The notes: generated by a model from the letters alone, not told the origin. A stretch of DNA of 56,507 bases from Rhodospirillales bacterium (GCA_009377525.1 WHTW01000026.1:5554-62060); one strand, 5' to 3'. Numbered from the stretch's first letter, positions 25,628 through 34,721 are shown. Program-made: numbers and translations.

Positions 25628-27097
25628 TCAATGGCTGTGGAGCCGGCATTTGGCCCGCGACAGCATGTCGTTGAGCAACGCCTGCGAGCGCGTTCGGTCG
25701 AAGAAGCGCGAATGCAGCATCTGCTTGTTGCGCGCGGCCGAGGTCAGATAGAAGCGCTCGTAGAGGAAGCCTCGTCCTCCCAAGGAGGAGCCGACGAGAT
25801 CCCAGGCCATGCGGAACACGGCCGCCCGCTCGTCGGCTGTCGCGCCATCGGCCCCGCTCAGCATCTCGTCGATCAGCGGCCGCAGCTTGGGGTCGTCGAG
25901 CTGGGCCCGGCTGGGCGTCGTGAGCAGGTTGTGACTGCCGATGAGCGTGATGATTTCCGCCACCCGCGGCATCCAGACGGCGAGCATCGCCCGCATCGGC
26001 TCCAGCACCGCGCCGTTGGGAAACCACACGCCGTCCTCGCGCTCCCGGGCCTGCTCCAGCGACAGCTCCAGGGCATTGGCGGTCATGCGCACGTAGCAGG
26101 CCATCTCGCCCAGCATCTCCGTCGTCGCCGGCGAATGGTCGCCGATAAGTTCGGCCATGCGCGTGGCGAGGCCATAGGCAAACTCGAGCTTGGTGAGCGC
26201 CCGGACGGTAGATTGGGTGGTCATGCTGATGGCGTAGCCGGTCTGGCGCATCGAATTGTAGATCTCGACGTCGCCGTCGATGAAGATCCGGTCCCACGGC
26301 ACCAGCACGTCGTCGAAGATGCAGAAGGCATCCTGCTCGTCGAAGCGCGACGACAACGGCTTGTCGAACGGATCGGCCCCCGGCGCCGATGCCGAATCGC
26401 GGCACAGGAATTTCAGCCCGGGCGTGTCGAGCGGCAGGGCGAAGGCGATCGCGTATTCGGTGGCGCCGGCTGGAATCGGCTGCCCCGGGTACACCGTTTG
26501 CTCGTCGGCGTAGGGTGCCAGCGTCGCCAGCACGCGCGCGCCCCGGACGATGATGCCGTCGGCCGTCTGGCCGACCTTTCGCACCGTGACCTTGTTGCCG
26601 AGGATCTGGCTGTCGGTCCGCTTGTCGGTGGTGGGCTGGATGATCGTATGGGTGAGCGACAGGTCGGCCTCGGCCAGGCGGCGCTGGAAGGCTAAAAGGT
26701 TCTGCGCGCCGCGCTCGTTGCGGCCGTCGGCGCCGGCCCACACGCGGGGCGCCGACGCGAAGGCCGCGAACTTCATGTTCATGTAGTCGGGCGTGCGGCC
26801 CATGATGCCCATCGAGCCTTCCGACAGCCGGACGAGTCCGGCATGGCGGTGCCGCAGTTCGTCCTTGGACCGCGGGATCATGTGGCTGACGTTGGTGGGC
26901 TGGCCATTGTCCAGGTGCACGTAAAGGCAGTCGGCCGCGTAGGCGTGTTGCCGGTCGAAGATGGCGGCCAGGCTTTCGGCCCCGCCGCGCAGCTTGGGAT
27001 GCGTGGTGACGTCTTCGATCCTCTCGCCGTCGACCCAGATCTCACGCCTGGTTTTGCGGAGTCCCTCGAGAAACTGCGAACCCGTGCGCGCGCCCAT
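25628..27097 (-). CDS. HpaB-type FADH2-dependent monooxygenase, large component
   Basis: Protein of 489 residues of the 4-hydroxyphenylacetate 3-hydroxylase (HpaB/pyoverdin chromophore) family, which uses reduced flavin and O2 to hydroxylate a substrate. Family segments include GRTPDYMNMKFAAFASAPRV, SLTHTIIQPTTDKR, FDDVLVPWDRIFIDGD and WDLVGSSLGGRGFLYERFYL. The ATG at 27097 has a GGGGGA site. No HpaC-type flavin reductase gene lies beside it, so the reduced flavin must come from elsewhere. It is the most downstream gene of a long minus-strand block with CoA-ligase and amino-acid uptake genes. The substrate need not be aromatic. A perfect 24-bp palindrome lies about 106 bp upstream of its start. 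Confidence 0.92.
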   Translation of the reverse strand: MGARTGSQFLEGLRKTRREIWVDGERIEDVTTHPKLRGGAESLAAIFDRQHAYAADCLYVHLDNGQPTNVSHMIPRSKDELRHRHAGLVRLSEGSMGIMGRTPDYMNMKFAAFASAPRVWAGADGRNERGAQNLLAFQRRLAEADLSLTHTIIQPTTDKRTDSQILGNKVTVRKVGQTADGIIVRGARVLATLAPYADEQTVYPGQPIPAGATEYAIAFALPLDTPGLKFLCRDSASAPGADPFDKPLSSRFDEQDAFCIFDDVLVPWDRIFIDGDVEIYNSMRQTGYAISMTTQSTVRALTKLEFAYGLATRMAELIGDHSPATTEMLGEMACYVRMTANALELSLEQAREREDGVWFPNGAVLEPMRAMLAVWMPRVAEIITLIGSHNLLTTPSRAQLDDPKLRPLIDEMLSGADGATADERAAVFRMAWDLVGSSLGGRGFLYERFYLTSAARNKQMLHSRFFDRTRSQALLNDMLSRAKCRLHSH

Positions 27098-27406
27098 GCC
27101 CGTTCCCCCAAGTCCTTAAGGCAGCCGACCCGAATGTCTTGCTTGTCCGTCACGATCACTACGTCCCGAACTCAAGTCGTGCGGATAGCTGCGATTCAAC
27201 TTAGTACAAAAAGTCCATTTTGTACTGGGTGGCCTTGCCGTGTCTCCGTCTTGCCGGACGGCTTGGCGACCTCTTCGCCTTCGTTGAATGTGCGGAACAC
27301 GACGATGCCGCGCTGCCCGCCGCGGAAGGGCTTGCGGAAGGGTTCCTTCGCGTCGACCGTTTCCGACCGCGCGTGGATCGGCCGGGGTCAGCAACGATTG
27401 AAACGA
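27098..27406. other. 309-bp spacer upstream of the HpaB gene
   Basis: Holds the 24-bp palindrome at 27203-27226. The minus strand also has an open stretch of about 60 codons (27196-27388) that reads like the tail of a protein (EPFRKPFRGGQRGIVVFRTF) and ends just past the palindrome. No ATG start is visible, so it may be a gene remnant. No other gene or terminator is seen. Confidence 0.45.
27203..27226. promoter_or_regulatory. 24-bp palindrome, candidate operator (copy 1)
   Basis: AGTACAAAA-N6-TTTTGTACT, a perfect 9-6-9 inverted repeat, 106 bp upstream of the HpaB start. A near-identical copy (21 of 24 bases, the same AGT at the start of the spacer, and the same flanking GGGT) lies upstream of the P5C dehydrogenase gene at 37803-37826, also about 115 bp before its start and in the same orientation. 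That makes a shared regulator site likely. Confidence 0.6.
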
Positions 27407-28111
27407 TCAGGACAGTAGGGGAATTGGTGCCAGCGGGTCGACATCTCGATTGCCCAACGCAGCCGCAACCAGAGTGAGGATGTCGTATACGGGTCTACCG
27501 GTTCTTCTGCGGATGGTTTGGCTGAACGGCGGAAGGTTGTGGCATTCGCAGACGAAGGCCTTGATATCGGGATACTTCGTGATCAGGTCGGTGACGGCCT
27601 GTCCAACACAGACGTTGACCTTCGCGAGATCCATCTGCCCAATGCCTCGAAGAAGCGGGTCAGCGAACGGCGGATATCCTTGCAGACCGGCAATGGCCAA
27701 AGGCACGTCCCTCGCAATCCCCGCGGCGTCGAGGTGCGCCCGAGTCAACGCTTCGTCGTTGGCAGTTAGGATGGCGACGCGTCCGCAGACCATGGCGTGA
27801 ACCAGCGGTATCTGCAGGAGGGACGACGCGACAAAGGGTACCCGCAGATGCGGCGCTATCTTGTCCTGCAACGACGCAAGGAAACCGCAGGTCGTCGTAA
27901 CCACGTCGGCTCCCCTCTCCTGCAGGGCAAGAGCCCCCTGAAGATACGGCTCCAACAAGGCGGGGTCGGCCACCGGCTGGACCATGTGAGCGGCCGTAAC
28001 GCCACGCGCCACATGGAAGAGAGTGGGGCAGGCATAGGAAGCTGCGCTACCAACGTCTCCCGGGGGCCGGCGGAAGCCTGTGTCGGAAAGGATGACGCCG
28101 ACCGTGGGCAT
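27407..28111 (-). CDS. Aspartate/glutamate/hydantoin racemase-family protein
   Basis: Protein of 234 residues from ATG 28111. The two half-site cysteines of the Asp/Glu racemase superfamily are present: VVTTTCGFLASLQ in the first half and FVCECHNLPPFSQ in the second. Members racemise or isomerise amino acids or, as maleate isomerase or arylmalonate decarboxylase relatives, act on carboxylates. It begins 11 bp after the end of the ornithine-cyclodeaminase-like gene, so the two are cotranscribed. Together they suggest processing of an unusual or D-configured amino acid (inference). Confidence 0.82.
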   Translation of the reverse strand: MPTVGVILSDTGFRRPPGDVGSAASYACPTLFHVARGVTAAHMVQPVADPALLEPYLQGALALQERGADVVTTTCGFLASLQDKIAPHLRVPFVASSLLQIPLVHAMVCGRVAILTANDEALTRAHLDAAGIARDVPLAIAGLQGYPPFADPLLRGIGQMDLAKVNVCVGQAVTDLITKYPDIKAFVCECHNLPPFSQTIRRRTGRPVYDILTLVAAALGNRDVDPLAPIPLLS

Positions 28112-28122
28112 TGGCGGCCGCT

Positions 28123-29088
28123 TCACGATACCAGCTGCGTGCCGACATTGCGCAGACGCGCCTGCTCGAGCAGAGCGGCGCCTAGGGCGATGTCCAACGC
28201 TCCAATGCCGACGAGCGCAATCACGACCATGTCGTCCGTCGCTGTCCGACCCGGCAACTTTCCGGCAACGAGGTCGGCAACCTCGCCGTCGACATCGGCC
28301 CGCGTCAGCGCCCCGGATTGGATGACCGGTGCGAGATTGCCGCGTTGCCGGCAAGTCTCCCAGTTGTCGACATAGATCCGATCGGCGGCCAAGGCGATGC
28401 GGCTGTCGATCTCCTGGTAGGATCCCAGGCCGCAGACGGTCGCGCCGGATCTTAACCAGTCGGCATCGACCAACGGTGTGTTCGTCGACACGCCCGTCGC
28501 TGTAATGACGAGATCTGCGCCTCGAACAGCGTCCTCCAGACCATTCTGAACACGGAGCTGCGGTACTTCGTCGATACTCGCTTCTTTTCCATTACGGGTT
28601 ACGGCGACGATTTCATCGACGTCGAAGGCGCCAGGCAGGTATCGCGCAACCGTCTGCCCGATGGGGCCAAAGCCGACAATTGTCGCCTTGCCGAACTGGC
28701 GCGGAACGCATGGGCGAATGGCGCAGACGGCGAGCGCCGCAGTCCTGATGGCAGTCAGCGCCGTTGCATCGATCACACCGGAAAGAAGCCCAGTTTCCGC
28801 ATCACAAAGCACGATGGTTGCCGGCACACGAGGCAGTCCGCGGCGCGCATTGTCATCGCAGGCCGCGAACCATTTCACCCCTGCCATGTTGGCGTCGAGA
28901 TCGCAGCCCGAGATCGCTCCCATATGCCTCCGCCTCTCTTCGCCGCCCAGCGTGAAACCGCCCTTTGCACCGTTCACGAGGCGGCTGCCGGAAAGCCCGA
29001 CCAGCGCCCGCTCGACGATCTTCAATACCAACGGTGCGTCTAGGAGACTGCTCGCCTGCTGGGAATTCACATAGAGCGGGACAACCAT
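28123..29088 (-). CDS. Ornithine cyclodeaminase / mu-crystallin family protein
   Basis: NAD(P)-dependent enzyme of 321 residues. The Rossmann motif is KATIVGFGPIGQTVARYLPG (about residues 133-152), preceded by ATALTAIRTAALA and followed by LVITATGVSTNTPLVDADWL. The family includes ornithine cyclodeaminase (ornithine to proline), alanine dehydrogenase, ketimine reductase and EutC-type proteins, so the exact reaction is open. It sits in an operon between a CoA ligase and a racemase-like gene, and the same block holds an amino-acid importer and a P5C dehydrogenase, so an ornithine/proline-like or cyclic imine substrate is a fair guess. Confidence 0.88.
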   Translation of the reverse strand: MVVPLYVNSQQASSLLDAPLVLKIVERALVGLSGSRLVNGAKGGFTLGGEERRRHMGAISGCDLDANMAGVKWFAACDDNARRGLPRVPATIVLCDAETGLLSGVIDATALTAIRTAALAVCAIRPCVPRQFGKATIVGFGPIGQTVARYLPGAFDVDEIVAVTRNGKEASIDEVPQLRVQNGLEDAVRGADLVITATGVSTNTPLVDADWLRSGATVCGLGSYQEIDSRIALAADRIYVDNWETCRQRGNLAPVIQSGALTRADVDGEVADLVAGKLPGRTATDDMVVIALVGIGALDIALGAALLEQARLRNVGTQLVS

Positions 29089-29097
29089 TTCGAGAGC

Positions 29098-30639
29098 CTA
29101 CCGCCGAACCTTGTAGCCAGATTTCTCGAGGTCCCACGAACCCATCAGCGTGGTTGCCAGATCCGCCTTGCGGATGCGCTGAGTGGGACCACGAGGGAAT
29201 TCCGGCACAAAGTCGACGTAACGCGGGATTTGATAATAGGCGAGATCGTGCTCACACCATTTGATCAGCTCGAGCGGCTCGAGTCGCTGCTGGGACGCGA
29301 GTTGGACGAACACGCGGATCTCCTGCTCGCCCATTTCGGACACCACGCCGACCACGGCCGATTCCTCAACCGCAGGGTGCGCGTTCACGACTCGCTCGAC
29401 TTCCCAGGCTGAGATGTTCTCGCCCCGGCGGCGCAGCGAATCCTTCTTGCGTCCCGAATAGTAGAAGAACCCGTCTTTGTCCGTGTAGCCGAGATCGCCG
29501 GTATAGACACACCCGTCCCGCAGGACCTCGGCTGTCTTCGTCGGGTCGCGAAAATATCCCGCCATCGCGATCCCCGACCCTTTCGGGCGCACGACGATCT
29601 CGCCCACGGTCCTCGGCGGCAGCTTTTTTCCATCGTCGTCGGCGATCCAGGAGTCGAACTCTCCGGCCGGCGTGCCGATCGAGCCGACACGGCCCTCGAG
29701 ATTGAGATGCGTGAAGTTGCCGGCTTCCGAGATGCCGTAGCCCTCGCGGATGCGAACGGCGAAGCGGCTTTCGAACTCGCGCCAGCTTCGCGCCGGCGCC
29801 GCCGCGCCCCAGGCAATGCGCACGGGATTGGCCGTATCGCACGCCTCTGGAGGCTGCTTCAGCAGGATGTTCATGGCGCCGCCCAGGTAATGGAACAGCG
29901 TGGCGCCCGCTTCACGGATCTGGTTCCAGGCCTGGGATCCGCTGAAGCGATCGACCATGGCGATTCGCACGCCATGCTGCAGAGCGATGAGCACGGTCAT
30001 CCACGCCGCGACATGGTAGAAGGGCTCCCACAGGAACAGCACGTCGTCGGCGCGCACGTCCGCCAGCAGGCCGGCGTTTTTGGCACCGATCTGGAAGAAC
30101 CGCTCCGTGAGCATCACCCCTTTCGGTCGTCCTGTCGTGCCCGACGTGTAGGAAATCGACTGCACACGGTCGAGATTGGGTGCGGGCAAGGGCACGGGCG
30201 GACGGTCCAGATCGAGGTCGAGATGTTTGAGGGCCGGCACGTCGGACCGGGTCAAGGTGTAGATCGGCGGATCGCAGCCCGCGTCCTGCATCGCCGCAAG
30301 AACGTCGCCGGCATGCGCGGGATCAACGATCAGGCGATGAGGATCGGCATCCTCGAGTTGAAGCTGGATGCCGTTCCGCCGGAAATGAACACTGACCTCG
30401 ATGATCACGCATCCCAGCGATACCAGCGCCAGATAGGCAACGATATGGCGGGGGCTGCTGCCCATCATGATCATGACCCGCTTGCCAGCGGAGAAACCTT
30501 CCGCATGGAACGAGGCGGCCGCGCACCCGACGGCGCGGTGCAGCTCGCCGAAGTTCATGGTCCTGCCCTCGAAGGTCAGGAACGGCGCATCCCGCCGTTC
30601 CCCAGCCTGCCGTTCGATCAGTTCGGCGATCGTCTTCAT
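29098..30639 (-). CDS. AMP-forming acyl-CoA synthetase
   Basis: ANL-superfamily CoA ligase of 513 residues. The acyl-AMP P-loop-like motif is ISYTSGTTGRPKGVMLTE, followed by GYGISEAGNFTHLN, VYTGDLGYTDKDGFFYYSGR and the C-terminal PRGPTQRIRKADLA. The overall pattern is like crotonobetaine/carnitine-CoA ligases (CaiC group) rather than long-chain FadD. It lies 6 bp downstream of the enoyl-CoA hydratase gene and 9 bp upstream of the OCD-like gene, in one operon. Substrate unknown. Confidence 0.92.
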   Translation of the reverse strand: MKTIAELIERQAGERRDAPFLTFEGRTMNFGELHRAVGCAAASFHAEGFSAGKRVMIMMGSSPRHIVAYLALVSLGCVIIEVSVHFRRNGIQLQLEDADPHRLIVDPAHAGDVLAAMQDAGCDPPIYTLTRSDVPALKHLDLDLDRPPVPLPAPNLDRVQSISYTSGTTGRPKGVMLTERFFQIGAKNAGLLADVRADDVLFLWEPFYHVAAWMTVLIALQHGVRIAMVDRFSGSQAWNQIREAGATLFHYLGGAMNILLKQPPEACDTANPVRIAWGAAAPARSWREFESRFAVRIREGYGISEAGNFTHLNLEGRVGSIGTPAGEFDSWIADDDGKKLPPRTVGEIVVRPKGSGIAMAGYFRDPTKTAEVLRDGCVYTGDLGYTDKDGFFYYSGRKKDSLRRRGENISAWEVERVVNAHPAVEESAVVGVVSEMGEQEIRVFVQLASQQRLEPLELIKWCEHDLAYYQIPRYVDFVPEFPRGPTQRIRKADLATTLMGSWDLEKSGYKVRR

Positions 30640-30645
30640 CGCGGC

Positions 30646-31402
30646 TCAGGCGCTTTTGACATTGGGCCGCAGGAAATGCGTCACGCCCGCCTGCGAGACG
30701 CCGGACTTGAAACCCTGACGGTGTAAGCGCGCGGCGTCGCGCAGCACGGTGGTGATCTCGTCCGACAGGCTTTCATAGAGCCAGGTCTTCGTGCGGGCAT
30801 AACTATCGGCCGGGCTCTCGGCGAGCTGCTCGCAAATGGCGAAGGCCGCCGGCAGCACTTGGTCCGCCGGGACGATCTGATTGAGGATACCGATCTGCTT
30901 CAGCTCTTCGGCGTCCATCAACCGGCCCGTCAATGCGAGCTCCCGTGCGCGCATGTCGCCGACGCTGCGCTGAAGCAGCCAGGTCCCGGTCACCGAGGCC
31001 AGCCCCCCTCTTCACTTCCGGCTGCCCCATCTGCACGCCAGGATGGCCGACGCGCGCATCGCACAGCAGCGCCATCTGGAAGCCGCCCCCGGCCGCCACG
31101 CCGTTGATGGCACCGACCAGCGGCTTCTTGAAGCGCAGCAGGTCGCGGAAGAACCCGTCGAACTCCTCGACCCAGGGCGTTTCCTCGGTCCAGTTGACGC
31201 TCTCGTTCAGGTCCTGCCCGGCGCAGAAAGCATCGCCGCGCCCGGTGATCACCGCCGCCATCGTCGATGCATCGTCGTTGAGCTTGCTCAAAGTGCGGCC
31301 GATCTCGGCGCGCATGGCGCGCGAGAACGCATTCAGGCGGCCCGGGTTCTCGATCTCGATGACGGCGATGTTCTGGTCGTGGCGTAGATGGATCTGGCCC
31401 AT
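30646..31402 (-). pseudogene. Enoyl-CoA hydratase/isomerase, frameshifted in a G run
   Basis: Crotonase-fold protein interrupted once. From ATG 31402 (MGQIHLRHDQNIAVIEIENP) the frame includes the oxyanion segments FCAGQDLN and GAINGVAAGGGFQMALLCDA. After GVQMGQPEVKRG the frame is lost. Homology resumes one base later with LASVTGTWLLQRSVGDMRAR and runs to 30646 (FLRPNVKSA). The shift is in a run of six G on the coding strand (C at 31003-31008); five would restore a product of about 251 residues. This can be a mutation, a slippage-switchable tract or a sequencing error. It would otherwise follow the two permease genes and precede the CoA ligase in one operon. Confidence 0.88.
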
Positions 31403-31443
31403 GCTGTTCCCGGGGGGTGAAGCGTTGACGAAGGGATGCGCGA

Positions 31444-32103
31444 TCAGGCGCCACTGGCGGAGAGCCTGAGCATGAAGCGGCGCTGGTAGAGGACGAACGG
31501 GACGTTCATCAGCACGTAGAGGATGCCGGCGATCGTGTATGGCTCTAGGTAGCGGAAGCTCTGATAGCCCGCGAGCTGCGCCTGGGCGAGCAGCACCGGC
31601 ACGCCGATCGCGAACAGGAAGGACGATTGCTTGTAGAGCACGAGCACGTAGTTCACGAGCGCCGGCATGCTCTTGCGCACGGCAATCGGCACGAGCACGC
31701 GGACCCACATGACGAACGGCGAGAGGCCGAGCGCGATCGAGGCGTCGCGCAGTCCGGGCGGGATGGTGATCAGCGCGCCGCGATAGACCTCCGCGCAGTA
31801 GGCGGCGTAGACGATGCCCAGCACCAACACGCCAACCACCGCGCCCGGCAGCAGCACACCGATCTCGGGCAGCGCGTAGAAGCCGAAATAGAGCAACACG
31901 AGGATCGGCACTCCGCGGAAGATTTCCTGGATCGCCCGTGTCGACAGATGCACGACCCGGCCCGAACTCACCTGCGCGATGGCGATCAACAGGCCACCGA
32001 CCAGGGCGATGGCCGAACAGGCGATCGTGATCAGCAGCGTCACGAGGACGCCCCACAGCAGCTCGGGCAAAATGCTGACGGCGTAGGACCAATCCCAACT
32101 CAT
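31444..32103 (-). CDS. Polar amino-acid ABC transporter permease (second subunit)
   Basis: HisM/GltK-type permease of 219 residues from ATG 32103, with about five membrane helices and the EAA loop YRGALITIPPGLRDASIALG before the cytoplasmic coupling helix. It normally pairs with the permease encoded just upstream; the two genes overlap at ATGA in the intact arrangement. Because of a frameshift in that upstream gene, the sequence also shows one long open frame running through both, but this is not a natural fusion. No ABC ATPase gene is present in this block. Confidence 0.88.
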   Translation of the reverse strand: MSWDWSYAVSILPELLWGVLVTLLITIACSAIALVGGLLIAIAQVSSGRVVHLSTRAIQEIFRGVPILVLLYFGFYALPEIGVLLPGAVVGVLVLGIVYAAYCAEVYRGALITIPPGLRDASIALGLSPFVMWVRVLVPIAVRKSMPALVNYVLVLYKQSSFLFAIGVPVLLAQAQLAGYQSFRYLEPYTIAGILYVLMNVPFVLYQRRFMLRLSASGA

Positions 32104-32826
32104 GGCTGGGGCACCTCGGAGTTGAGCACCAGCGGCGGCATTCCGTGTCTTCCTCCCTGCATGCCAGCGACGCGCAGCGCACGATTGAGCGGCAGTCCGC
32201 GCTCGACGCGTCCGAACAACCAGCTGGTCAGCAGACAGAGCAGAAAATAGAGGACGCCGACGCCGGTAGGTGCTGACGGTGGCGTATGTGCTGGTGCGAA
32301 TCGTGTTGGCCACGGACAACAAGTCCTGCACGCCGACGAAGCTCGCGACCGATGTCCACTTCACCATGTCGATGGCAAGACTCGAGAAGGCCGGTACGAT
32401 CTGCGACAGGGCCTGCGGAATGACGACGAGTGAGAACGTACGATACTTCGACAGGCCAAGCGCCTGGCTGGCCTCGGCCTGGCCGCGCGGCACGGCCTGC
32501 AGGCCGCTGGCCACGATCTCCGCGCCATAGGCACCGCCCACCAGCGACAGCACGACGATCGACACAGTGACGGGATCGAAGCGGGGCATGCCCGGCACGG
32601 CGGGCAGGGCGTAGTATACCCAGAAGAGATAGATCAGGACGGAGGCACCGCGCAGAAGCTCGATGATGGAGCCGGCCATGGACCGGACAAGGTCGTTACG
32701 CGCACGGCGGGAAATACCCAGGATCAACGAGACGGGCACGCAGCCAGCTACACTGAGCACGGCGATCAGCACCGTCATCAGCATGCCCTGCCCGATGGCC
32801 GGCAAGAACTCCGTCAGCTGATCCAT
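32100..32826 (-). pseudogene. Polar amino-acid ABC transporter permease (first subunit), frameshifted near the end
   Basis: HisQ/GltJ-type permease. From ATG 32826 the frame is normal through the EAA loop (ASGLQAVPRGQAEASQALGL) up to STYATVSTY. The frame then slips near 32262-32272; the natural end, GVGVLYFLLCLLTSWLFGRV and the tail ending SEVPQP, continues in another frame and stops at 32100, overlapping the next permease start. As it stands the last membrane helix is lost and translation runs into the second permease. One extra base, or two missing ones, around ACCTACCGGCG explains it. It is either real decay or a sequencing error. Confidence 0.8.
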
Positions 32827-32832
32827 CTGCCC

Positions 32833-33687
32833 TTACTTGCAATCAGGAACGATGTCCGTCGCCTTGTTCGTCCTGGCCAGCAGGTCCCAGTTGTTGAAGC
32901 CATACTTGTCGACGTAGAGCTTCTTCATCGTGCCATTGGCCTTCAAGCCGTTTATCTGCACATCGAAGGCATCGCGGGTCGCGGCGTCCTCCTTGCGGAA
33001 CGCCAACGCGATGCCGACAGCGGGTGATGTCAGGTCGACGACCCGCTCCACGCCCTTCTTTTCGGGTTCGGCGACGCTGAACTGGCCGACGATGAAGGCG
33101 TCGGCGCGCCCCCCCGTGACGGCGGCGATGCCGGACTGGATGTCGGGCACGCGCATCAGTTGCCCCGCCGGGACGTTCTGCTTCGTCGCGTAGGCCTCCT
33201 GCGAGGAGCCGGCCAGCACCGCGACGCGCGCGTCGGCGTTCTTGGCGGCCGACGCGTAGCCGGTGAGCTTCTTGGGATTGCCGGGCTTCACGTAGAGCGC
33301 GTCCTGCTGCGCGGTGACGGGCACCGTGAAGGCCACCACCTGGCAGCGCGCGGCGGTGATGTTCATACCGCCGGGCAGGAAATCATATTGCCTGGCCTGC
33401 AGGCCGGGAATCATTGCATCCCAGGTCGTGACGACGGCCGTGAGCTTCGGCACGCCCAGCCCCTTCAGCACCTCCTGCGACACCTCGATGAGATAACCCT
33501 GCGGCTCACCGGATGGCGAGACAAAGGCATAAGGGGGCGTAGACGCGATCGCGACCTTGGCTGCGCCTGCCTGCTTCCAGGTCTTGACGAGCGCCGCATC
33601 GCCGCCCGTCTGCGCTGCAGCAGTCGCACATATCGCCACGCCCAAGGCGCCGGCGACGATCGCGACAAACGATTGATTCTTGAGCAT
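32833..33687 (-). CDS. Amino-acid-type ABC transporter solute-binding protein
   Basis: Family 3 periplasmic binding protein of 284 residues with a signal peptide ending at ATAAAQTGG. Features include AKVAIASTPPYAFVSPSGEP, WDAMIPGLQARQYDFLPGGM, and INGLKANGTMKKLYVDKYGF at the C-terminus. The WDAMIPGLQA region with a following Cys resembles ectoine/hydroxyectoine (EhuB-like) binding proteins, but no ectoine-degradation genes (EutD, EutE) are nearby, so the ligand is left open. It is the first gene of the minus-strand operon, divergent from a LysR regulator, with a 47-bp composite element between them. Confidence 0.9.
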   Translation of the reverse strand: MLKNQSFVAIVAGALGVAICATAAAQTGGDAALVKTWKQAGAAKVAIASTPPYAFVSPSGEPQGYLIEVSQEVLKGLGVPKLTAVVTTWDAMIPGLQARQYDFLPGGMNITAARCQVVAFTVPVTAQQDALYVKPGNPKKLTGYASAAKNADARVAVLAGSSQEAYATKQNVPAGQLMRVPDIQSGIAAVTGGRADAFIVGQFSVAEPEKKGVERVVDLTSPAVGIALAFRKEDAATRDAFDVQINGLKANGTMKKLYVDKYGFNNWDLLARTNKATDIVPDCK

Positions 33688-33745
33688 TGACGATCTCCCC
33701 TATGTTGCCTTCCCACGCCGCGATGCTACGAAGGCCCGAGAAGTC

Positions 33746-33792
33746 CTGTCCAAAACCGATTATGGATTGATCCATTCCGATTTGGTATCGTT
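33746..33792. promoter_or_regulatory. 47-bp composite element, candidate LysR site (copy 1)
   Basis: CTGTCCAAAACC at 33746-33757, then 19 bp, then CCGAT-N4-TATCGTT at 33777-33792 (core CGAT-N5-ATCG is an inverted repeat). A second copy with the same boxes and exactly the same 19-bp spacing lies at 37737-37783 upstream of the P5C dehydrogenase gene. Placement in the divergent lysR/binding-protein spacer is typical of LysR autoregulatory sites. Confidence 0.62.
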
Positions 33793-33800
33793 GGCTCGCA

Positions 33801-34721
33801 ATGGACATCCGTCAGTTCAGGTATTTCACGGCAGTGGCCGAGACGCTGCATTTCGGCGAGGCGGCGCGGCGCCTCAACATGACCCAGCCACCTCTGTCCA
33901 AGCGCATCGCCGAACTTGAGGAAGCACTGGGCGTCCGGCTGTTCGACCGCGACAGCCGAAAGGTCACTCTGACGCTCTCCGGCCAGCAGTTCCTGCCCTA
34001 TGCCCAGGCCTGCATCGCCGCCTTCGATGAGGCGATCGGCTCCGTACAGGCCACGACTCCCAGCCGGTCCCGGCGCATTCGCGTCGGCTGCCCCCTCGAC
34101 ACCTCGCGCAAGGTGCTGGGCCTGTTCACCAGCGAGGCGCGCTCGATGCGAGCGGAAGCGAGGATCGTGGAAGCGACAACCGCCGACCAGCATCGCATGT
34201 TGCTCGCGGGCGAGCTCGACATCGGCATCCTGCGTCATCCCTACAGCAGCAAGGGGCTGTGGTCGTCCCACACGCTCTGCCAGACCCTGGGTGCGGTGAT
34301 GTCGCGTGCCCACCCGCTGGCCGGCCGCAGAGAAGTTGAGCTCGCCGATCTCAAGGGCAGCACGCTCGTGACCTTCCCGCGAGCGATTGCGCCCGGTCTC
34401 TACGACGAGCTGATGACTGCATGTCGCGCCGGCGGTTACCGGCCCAAGCGCATCGAGCACGCCATGCGCATGACGGCGGGCCTGCTCCTGTCGGAAGCAG
34501 CCGTGGCCCTGCGCCCGCAGGTGGCTTTGCGGACCGGTCGGGGCGCCCGGATGGCGGATCTCGTCTGGAAGCCCATTGTCGGTGAGCCTCTCAAATGGTG
34601 GACCTCCGTCGTGCGGCGCAAGGGCGACACCGACCCGCTGACGCTCAAGACCGTGCAAGTGATCCTGCGCGGCCTCGAAAAGCACGATCATTGGCAACGC
34701 TCTCCTAAGCGGGGTCGCTGA
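33801..34721 (+). CDS. LysR-type regulator of the amino-acid catabolic block
   Basis: Protein of 306 residues (MDIRQFRYFTAVAETLHFGE start). The N-terminal helix-turn-helix is EAARRLNMTQPPLSKRIAEL, followed by a substrate-binding domain. It is divergent from the ABC binding-protein gene. The paired 47-bp elements in its own promoter and upstream of the P5C dehydrogenase gene suggest that it controls both. Its 3' end is part of a block duplicated at 36009-36060, on the far side of the epimerase gene. Confidence 0.93.
   Translation: MDIRQFRYFTAVAETLHFGEAARRLNMTQPPLSKRIAELEEALGVRLFDRDSRKVTLTLSGQQFLPYAQACIAAFDEAIGSVQATTPSRSRRIRVGCPLDTSRKVLGLFTSEARSMRAEARIVEATTADQHRMLLAGELDIGILRHPYSSKGLWSSHTLCQTLGAVMSRAHPLAGRREVELADLKGSTLVTFPRAIAPGLYDELMTACRAGGYRPKRIEHAMRMTAGLLLSEAAVALRPQVALRTGRGARMADLVWKPIVGEPLKWWTSVVRRKGDTDPLTLKTVQVILRGLEKHDHWQRSPKRGR

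Noticed and set aside
31444..32826. A single 460-residue two-permease fusion protein
   Set aside because: The middle about 60 residues are nonsense sequence, while the true permease end is found in another frame and stops at the next ATG; it is a frameshift artefact, not a fusion.
32833..33687. Assignment of the importer to ectoine uptake (Ehu)
   Set aside because: Only a loose resemblance of the binding protein; no EutD/EutE, no ATPase, and the other genes do not fit ectoine breakdown.
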